DNA from: JBMOLK01 sp049325575
GTDB lineage: Bacteria > Bacillota > Clostridia > Acetivibrionales > Acetivibrionaceae
DNA: 10,557 nucleotides
Reading direction: 5' to 3'
Assembly (NCBI GenBank): GCA_049325575.1
Contig: JBMOLK010000180.1
Span: forward strand, 1 to 10,557
Shown here: positions 6,225-10,557 of the stretch, piece by piece
Numbering within the stretch: position 1 is the stretch's first letter
Layout: each line of letters begins with the position of its first letter
Made by a program: the position numbers and the translations under genes
Notes under the pieces: model-generated
Databases searched by the model: none
Told to the model about the DNA's origin: nothing
What the model saw: only the letters and a program-made list of their open reading frames with translations

Positions 6225-6255
6225 ATCTATCAATACATATTTATCATGCCTACTT

Positions 6256-6283
6256 ATTATACCACTTTTATTTCTCATGTCAA
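6256..6283 (-). promoter_or_regulatory. Sigma-A promoter for smpB (and probably ssrA)
   Basis: TTGACA (6278-6283) and TATAAT (6256-6261) on the minus strand both match the consensus exactly and are 16 bases apart. Transcription should begin near 6249, giving a leader of about 95 bases before smpB. Confidence 0.85.
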
Positions 6284-6378
6284 GGCCCTTGAAAAAGGGA
6301 CAATCCACATGGCGGAAGCATTGAGTCTATTTAATATAAATTACAATTATGTAAAACGGTGGATACGCTACATTATAT

Positions 6379-6408
6379 GAATTATCCTTGAAAAATAATG
6401 AAATATTA
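6379..6408 (+). promoter_or_regulatory. Candidate sigma-G (forespore) promoter of the germination operon
   Basis: GAATT (6379-6383), then 18 bases, then AATATTA (6402-6408) resembles the sigma-G pattern GHATR-N18-CATnHTA with one mismatch in each element. Germinant-receptor operons in Bacillus are typically sigma-G controlled. A start near 6415 would exclude the ATG at 6398 as translation start and agrees with the ATG at 6446. Confidence 0.45.
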
Positions 6409-6431
6409 TAACTGTACAATAAAATTAAAAC

Positions 6432-6437
6432 AGGCGG
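6432..6437 (+). promoter_or_regulatory. Ribosome binding site of the germinant receptor A gene
   Basis: AGGCGG lies eight bases before the ATG at 6446. The upstream in-frame ATG at 6398 has no such site, so 6446 is taken as the start. Confidence 0.65.
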
Positions 6438-6445
6438 TAAGCGAA

Positions 6446-7975
6446 ATGAGAACGTTTTCTCCTAAAAAGAATAAAAACAATAATAAAAAATTAGACGATA
6501 ATACTCTGACAGATAATTTAAGCAATAATGTAAATATGTTTAAAGATATCTTCTCATACCCCACAAATATGGACTTTATTGTACGTGAAATATATGTAAA
6601 TGGGCTAAACAAAAAAGGTGCAGTATTGTTTTTGGATGTAATGATAGATAACGACCGCCTGGAAAAACACGTAATAAGCCCATTGATAGACACGGACTTT
6701 AATGATGCAAACAAAACACTTAACGATTTGACCGATAAAATACTTCGTGCTTCAAAGGTTGAAAAGAGATCTGTTTTTAAAGACGCAATCGAAGATATAA
6801 CACAGGGTAAAGCGGTAGTCCTGGTTGATAGTTATAAGGAAGTCTTATCAATTGAGCTGATAGGTTATAAGCATAGGAGTGTAGAATCAACACAAATTGA
6901 AAATGTTATAAAAGGTCCTAAGGAAGCCTTTACAGAATCTAATCAAGTAAACCGTTCCTTGATTAGAAAATATTTAAAAAATGAGAACCTTGTTACCGAG
7001 AGAATACCCGTTGGCGAAAAAAACCTAACAGACATTTCCATGCTATATTTAAAGGATATTGCAGACCCGGAACTGGTCAAAAGTGTAAGGGAAAGAATTA
7101 GACAAATTAAGGCAGATGGAGTTCAAAACATTACCTTACTTGAACAACACATCGAAGAAAGGCCTTATTCACTGGTCCCTACCCTTTTATATACAGAGAG
7201 GCCCGATCGTGCCGTTGCCTTCTTAAATGAAGGGCACATAGTTTTGCTGGACCAATCCCCTGCATGTCTGGTTTTACCGGTCACATTCTGGTCACTTTTC
7301 CATTCATCGGAGGACCAATACTCGAGATGGGCATATGCAAATTTTATGCGTATCATCCGCTTCATCTCATTCCTCATTACCCTCCTGACACCTGCAATAT
7401 ATGTTGGAATGATAAACTATCATGCCGCTCTAATACCAACGGATCTCTTGCTGTCAATTGCAGCCAGTAGAGAAGTATTACCTTTTCCCGGAATTATAGA
7501 AGTTCTGCTGATGGAAATCTCTTTTGAAATACTAAGGGAAGCCGGTGTCCGGATACCTAAGACTATAGGCGCTGCTATAAGTATTGTGGGTGTGCTGATT
7601 CTTGGTGAAGCAGCAGTAGAGGCAAATATCGTAAGCCCTATAATGGTTATCATCATATCTATTACAGGGTTGTCTTCCTTTGCAATCCCTGAAACCAGCA
7701 CAAATTATATGATACGTTTAGCCAGGTTCGTTTTCCTGGCATCAGCCATCTTTATAGGATTCCTTGGTATTGCAATATGCCTCGTAGCAAGCGTAGCTTA
7801 TCTTTGCTCCATAAAGTCCTTTGGTGTTTCGTTTCTATCGCCTTACGCACCTTATTATCCCTCTTCAAGAGATATGATTTTCCGGTCTCCAATATGGAAG
7901 CAGTGGCTCCGCCCGTTTAATATAAGTCCGCAGGATAAAGTAAGGGTGGGTAGAAAAGGAGGGACTACACAATGA
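6446..7975 (+). CDS. Spore germinant receptor A subunit (GerA/GerKA family)
   Basis: This 509-residue protein is the A subunit of a nutrient germinant receptor of the spore inner membrane. It begins with a hydrophilic Lys/Asn-rich stretch (residues 5-20), then a soluble domain (about 35-280) containing the family segment KGPKEAFTES and NLIRKYLKN-like 'RSLIRKYLKNENL', then a membrane domain starting near residue 299. The hallmark LPFPGIIEVLLMEISFEILR lies at 345-364, followed by further hydrophobic segments up to about 455 and a polar tail. The start is set by AGGCGG upstream; the longer frame from 6398 would add 16 residues of unlike character. The stop overlaps the B subunit start as ATGA. 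Recent work assigns the A subunit an oligomeric ion-channel role. Which of the GerA, GerB or GerK groups it belongs to, and the germinant, cannot be told from sequence. Confidence 0.94.
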   Translation: MRTFSPKKNKNNNKKLDDNTLTDNLSNNVNMFKDIFSYPTNMDFIVREIYVNGLNKKGAVLFLDVMIDNDRLEKHVISPLIDTDFNDANKTLNDLTDKILRASKVEKRSVFKDAIEDITQGKAVVLVDSYKEVLSIELIGYKHRSVESTQIENVIKGPKEAFTESNQVNRSLIRKYLKNENLVTERIPVGEKNLTDISMLYLKDIADPELVKSVRERIRQIKADGVQNITLLEQHIEERPYSLVPTLLYTERPDRAVAFLNEGHIVLLDQSPACLVLPVTFWSLFHSSEDQYSRWAYANFMRIIRFISFLITLLTPAIYVGMINYHAALIPTDLLLSIAASREVLPFPGIIEVLLMEISFEILREAGVRIPKTIGAAISIVGVLILGEAAVEANIVSPIMVIIISITGLSSFAIPETSTNYMIRLARFVFLASAIFIGFLGIAICLVASVAYLCSIKSFGVSFLSPYAPYYPSSRDMIFRSPIWKQWLRPFNISPQDKVRVGRKGGTTQ

Positions 7976-9069
7976 TTGAAAGTACAGATAGGAAAATAGG
8001 TACAAGGGAGCTGACAGCGCTTCTTATTATCAGTATCTCTTACAAGATAGCGGATATGACACCTATAACCCTTTTTAAGGAAGGACAAAACGCTGCATGG
8101 ATGATGCCAGTTATATCTGCCCTAATTATGCTTATTCCTTTTTTTGCCCTTTTATCCCTTCTTAAAAAATACGAGAACAAAGGATTGATTGATTTAATAT
8201 ATTTATTGGCGGGTAAATATATAGGCTTTATAATTAGTATAGCCATATTTGCAGTTACCTTTGCGGAAACCGTCCTCAACAGCAGAAACTTTGTGGATAT
8301 TCAGAATGCATTGTTTTATTCTAATACACCCACTATTGCAATATATATATTAGTTACTGCAGGCTGTTTTTTCGTTGCAAGCCGGGGATTTGAGGTTATT
8401 GCCGGGATCAGCAGAATTTTTATCCCTGTAATAGGATTAGTGATTATACTTCTTATTATCCTTGCATGGAAAGATGCTAATTTTTCATATCTATTTCCTA
8501 TTGCCGGCCCAGGTCCTTTAGAATTATTGAAGGGTTCCTTTAAGAACAGCTTTATTCTATGGGAGCTGTTTATATTTACCACATTCTTTTCCTTTTCAAG
8601 GAATTATAAGAGCTTTAAAAAAGCAAGCCTTTTAGGCCTGGTGGTTGGCATTTTTGTAATTTCTCTTTTTATTATTATATATACAGGCATATATGACTAT
8701 CCTGGGGTTGAAGAGCTTGCCTTTCCTTTTCAGAAACTTAAATTTTACGTTAACATCGGCAGATTTTTCAGAAATATCGAAGCCTTCTTCTTATTCTTTT
8801 GGATTATTGGGTTTGTTATCCGTTTCTCAGCTTATTTATACTTAAGCACCGCTATTTTTGCACACTCTTTGAGGTTAAAGGAATTTGAGCCGTTGTTATT
8901 ACCCATGGCAGGATTAACAATACTTCTGGGTATGATTCCGCCCAACTCTATAAAAGCCATATTGGTATTAAGAGAAAATATTGTATTTAATGGAAGCTTC
9001 ATATTGTTTTTCTTCCTGCCTCCGATATTATGGGGGATTTCAAAACTGAAGGGAGATTATAAAAGATGA
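7972..9069 (+). CDS. Spore germinant receptor B subunit (AAP-type permease)
   Basis: This 365-residue integral membrane protein has about ten hydrophobic segments from residue 12 to 360 with short polar loops. It fits the GerAB/GerKB spore germination permeases of the amino acid-polyamine-organocation superfamily, which bind the germinant. Typical features are the early 'IGTRELTALLIISIS' helix, 'LFKEGQNAAWM' in the first loop, 'ASRGFEVIAGISRIF' mid-protein, and 'LRENIVFNGS' near the end. Length matches the family (about 360-370). The ATG overlaps the A-subunit stop (ATGA) and has GGAGG upstream inside that gene; its own stop overlaps the C-subunit start in the same way, so the three are translationally coupled. 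The ligand is unknown. Confidence 0.94.
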   Translation: MIESTDRKIGTRELTALLIISISYKIADMTPITLFKEGQNAAWMMPVISALIMLIPFFALLSLLKKYENKGLIDLIYLLAGKYIGFIISIAIFAVTFAETVLNSRNFVDIQNALFYSNTPTIAIYILVTAGCFFVASRGFEVIAGISRIFIPVIGLVIILLIILAWKDANFSYLFPIAGPGPLELLKGSFKNSFILWELFIFTTFFSFSRNYKSFKKASLLGLVVGIFVISLFIIIYTGIYDYPGVEELAFPFQKLKFYVNIGRFFRNIEAFFLFFWIIGFVIRFSAYLYLSTAIFAHSLRLKEFEPLLLPMAGLTILLGMIPPNSIKAILVLRENIVFNGSFILFFFLPPILWGISKLKGDYKR

Positions 9070-10307
9070 AAATAGGTTTTTCCTTGATGGCATGGCTTAA
9101 ATATAGCTTATTAACTGCTGCTATTTTATTAATATTTACAGGCTGCTGGGATAGAATTGAGGTAGAAGAACAAGCGTATGTTGTGAATATCGGTTTGGAT
9201 AAAGGCGAAGGTAACAGTGTAGAGGTAACCTTTGAAATTGCCAATCCGGAAGCTACAGGTCCAAAAGCAGCAGCTGCAGGCGATAAGGAACAGAAGTCTG
9301 AAGTACTCACCTTAAGAGCACCTGATATAATATCAGCCAGAGAAATGGCCGGTGTATCAGTAGCAAAAAGACCCACCCTTACTCAGGCTAGAAATCTTAT
9401 TGTAAGTGAGGAGATAGCAAAGACAGAAAACTTTTTTACGCTCATCAGGGAAGCAGTAAGGGATAAAGAAATCAACAGGGACGTTTTCCTCATTATATCC
9501 CAGGGGAAAGCGGCGGAATTTATCCGGAAGAATAAGCCTCAACTTGAGACAAGAGCTCATAAGTTTTATGACCTTATGGCAAGAAGATGGCGTGAAACAG
9601 GCTATGTGCCGATATCAACCATTCATAGGTATCTTAGGTCCGCGGAAGGAGAAGAAGACTTATTTCTTGGTGTCTACGGAACCACAGAAAAAAGCCTGCC
9701 TAAAGAAAACGGTCGCGAAGCCGATTACCTGGCAGGACAGGTTGATAAGGAAGGCGGAAATGAAACACAGATGATTGGTTCGGCAGTATTTAGAGAGGGA
9801 AAGATGGTAGGTAAACTTACCGGTGAGGAAACCAGACTGGCTCACCTGATGCAACCTATCTTCAGTAACAGCTCCATGTTTGTTACTTTTCGCGACCCCA
9901 TTTCGGAAGAACATAGAATTACAGCAAGACTGGTAAAACATGAAAAGACAAAGGCAAGAGTAAATATACGTAGTGGCAAAACCGAAATTAATGTTGAAGC
10001 ACCGGTTATAATCGATGTGCTAACCATTAGCAGCAAAATTGACTACATTGAAGATCTGACAAAACAGAAAATACTTGAAAAATCCATAGAAGACGAATTA
10101 AATAATCAAGCGGCAAGCCTGATAAGCAAAACTCAAAACGAGCTTAAAGGTGACCCTTTTTTCTGGTCATTGGATGCAAGAAAGAAATTTTGGACCTGGA
10201 AAGATTTTAAGAGTTTCAGCTGGAAGAAGAGTTACCCTAATGCAAAAGTCCTGGTAAGCTTCAATGTGACTATAAGGGGTTTTGGTAAACAGACAAAACC
10301 GTCTTGA
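9066..10307 (+). CDS. Spore germinant receptor C subunit (GerC-family lipoprotein)
   Basis: This 413-residue protein starts with a hydrophobic signal segment (residues 9-25) ending in a lipobox, IFTGC, so that Cys27 should be lipid-modified after cleavage. The next residues WDRIEVEEQAYVVNIGLDK are the standard opening of GerC-type germination proteins. The rest is soluble and should lie on the outer face of the spore inner membrane, where it is needed for receptor function together with A and B. The later segment 'MIGSAVFREGKMVGKLTGEE' is also typical of the third domain start. The ATG at 9066 overlaps the B-subunit stop, with GGGAG upstream. Length is as expected, and no frameshift is seen. 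Confidence 0.94.
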   Translation: MKIGFSLMAWLKYSLLTAAILLIFTGCWDRIEVEEQAYVVNIGLDKGEGNSVEVTFEIANPEATGPKAAAAGDKEQKSEVLTLRAPDIISAREMAGVSVAKRPTLTQARNLIVSEEIAKTENFFTLIREAVRDKEINRDVFLIISQGKAAEFIRKNKPQLETRAHKFYDLMARRWRETGYVPISTIHRYLRSAEGEEDLFLGVYGTTEKSLPKENGREADYLAGQVDKEGGNETQMIGSAVFREGKMVGKLTGEETRLAHLMQPIFSNSSMFVTFRDPISEEHRITARLVKHEKTKARVNIRSGKTEINVEAPVIIDVLTISSKIDYIEDLTKQKILEKSIEDELNNQAASLISKTQNELKGDPFFWSLDARKKFWTWKDFKSFSWKKSYPNAKVLVSFNVTIRGFGKQTKPS

Positions 10308-10333
10308 TTATAATGAAAGTAGGGATTGATAAT

Positions 10334-10495
10334 ATGTCGTGGTTATTTATGATATTTCCTTTATATCTGACATACTATACTTTGATGTACGCAAAACTTG
10401 TATGGAAGGAAGGAAGAAAACTGGCAAGTACAGTTATCGCTCTATTGGCGTTTAGTCTTACAGCCTTATCCATATGGTTGAAAGTCAGGAATTGA
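10334..10495 (+). CDS. Small two-helix membrane protein, candidate germinant receptor D subunit
   Basis: This 53-residue protein begins at the ATG at 10334, which has AGGG nine bases upstream. Readings from a TTG at 10304 or an ATG at 10313 lack a ribosome binding site. It has two hydrophobic helices (about residues 2-21 and 32-49) joined by a short basic loop (KLVWKEGRK) and a basic end. Small two-helix 'D' proteins follow several Bacillus germinant-receptor operons and modulate receptor function. Here the gene starts 26 bases after the C subunit, in the same direction, which supports such a role. Sequence identity alone is too weak to prove the family. Confidence 0.65.
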   Translation: MSWLFMIFPLYLTYYTLMYAKLVWKEGRKLASTVIALLAFSLTALSIWLKVRN

Positions 10496-10557
10496 CCCAT
10501 TGAAGTATTTATATAGTAATATGGTACCGTAATCGCATGAGTAGGACATTAAGAATA
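10496..10557. other. Window end, no feature recognised
   Basis: The 62 bases after the small membrane protein contain no clear hairpin, promoter or reading frame. The operon terminator, if directly downstream, is not yet reached. Confidence 0.5.

Noticed and set aside
6286..6299. CCCTT-GAAA-AAGGG-like hairpin on the plus strand
   Set aside because: Five pairs, no T-tract and overlap with the smpB promoter edge; likely chance.
6341..6354. TTACA-ATTA-TGTAA palindrome as operator
   Set aside because: Five A/T-rich pairs in an AT-rich intergenic region do not support a specific site.
6303..6364. ATCCAC / GTGGAT inverted repeat upstream of the ger operon
   Set aside because: Only six bases per arm with a 50-base separation; expected by chance.
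7165..8582. Minus-strand open frames inside the germinant receptor genes
   Set aside because: They mirror conserved coding sequence on the plus strand and show no independent start signals.

Overview
The window looks like chromosomal DNA of an AT-rich, endospore-forming member of the Clostridia. The evidence is a spore germinant-receptor operon, a Firmicutes-type smpB-ssrA pair, strong AGGAGG-like ribosome binding sites, and a three-domain RNA end-healing and sealing enzyme (Pnkp) whose length and motifs closely match the well-studied Clostridium thermocellum protein. The species itself cannot be named from the sequence alone.

Left part (1-4876, all genes on the minus strand): an apparent RNA-repair operon that has been damaged at both ends. 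Read in the direction of transcription it contains a 150-residue remnant of the Hen1 RNA 3'-terminal ribose methyltransferase, a 452-residue protein joining a zinc-metallopeptidase-like HExxH domain to C-terminal TPR-like helices, a complete 869-residue Pnkp (kinase, phosphatase and ligase-type adenylyltransferase), and a PHP-domain phosphoesterase. The PHP gene is cut after its first two metal-binding motifs by one end of an insertion sequence whose transposase (IS3-type OrfA) runs off the left edge of the window. Pnkp and Hen1 normally act together; here Pnkp keeps every catalytic motif I can locate, while Hen1 has lost its N-terminal half and its SAM-binding motif. The extra HExxH/TPR gene between them is translationally coupled to pnkp and is clearly more AT-rich than it.

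Middle (4877-5263): about 390 bases without a supported gene. It holds a strong ribosome binding site with no standard start codon, two palindromes, three direct copies of TGAACACCCC spaced about two helical turns apart (perhaps an old transposon end or a protein-binding array), and the ssrA terminator.

Centre (5264-6300, minus strand): the trans-translation pair smpB-ssrA. The tmRNA encodes the tag AKNDNFALAAA. A consensus sigma-A promoter drives smpB, and a terminator-like hairpin with a T-tract lies in its leader.

Right part (6379-10495, plus strand): a germinant-receptor operon of A, B and C subunits joined by ATGA overlaps, followed by a 53-residue two-helix membrane protein that fits a D subunit. 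A sigma-G-like promoter lies just upstream. The A and B subunits would sit in the spore inner membrane and the lipoprotein C subunit on its outer face, together sensing germinants. The last 62 bases hold nothing I can recognise.
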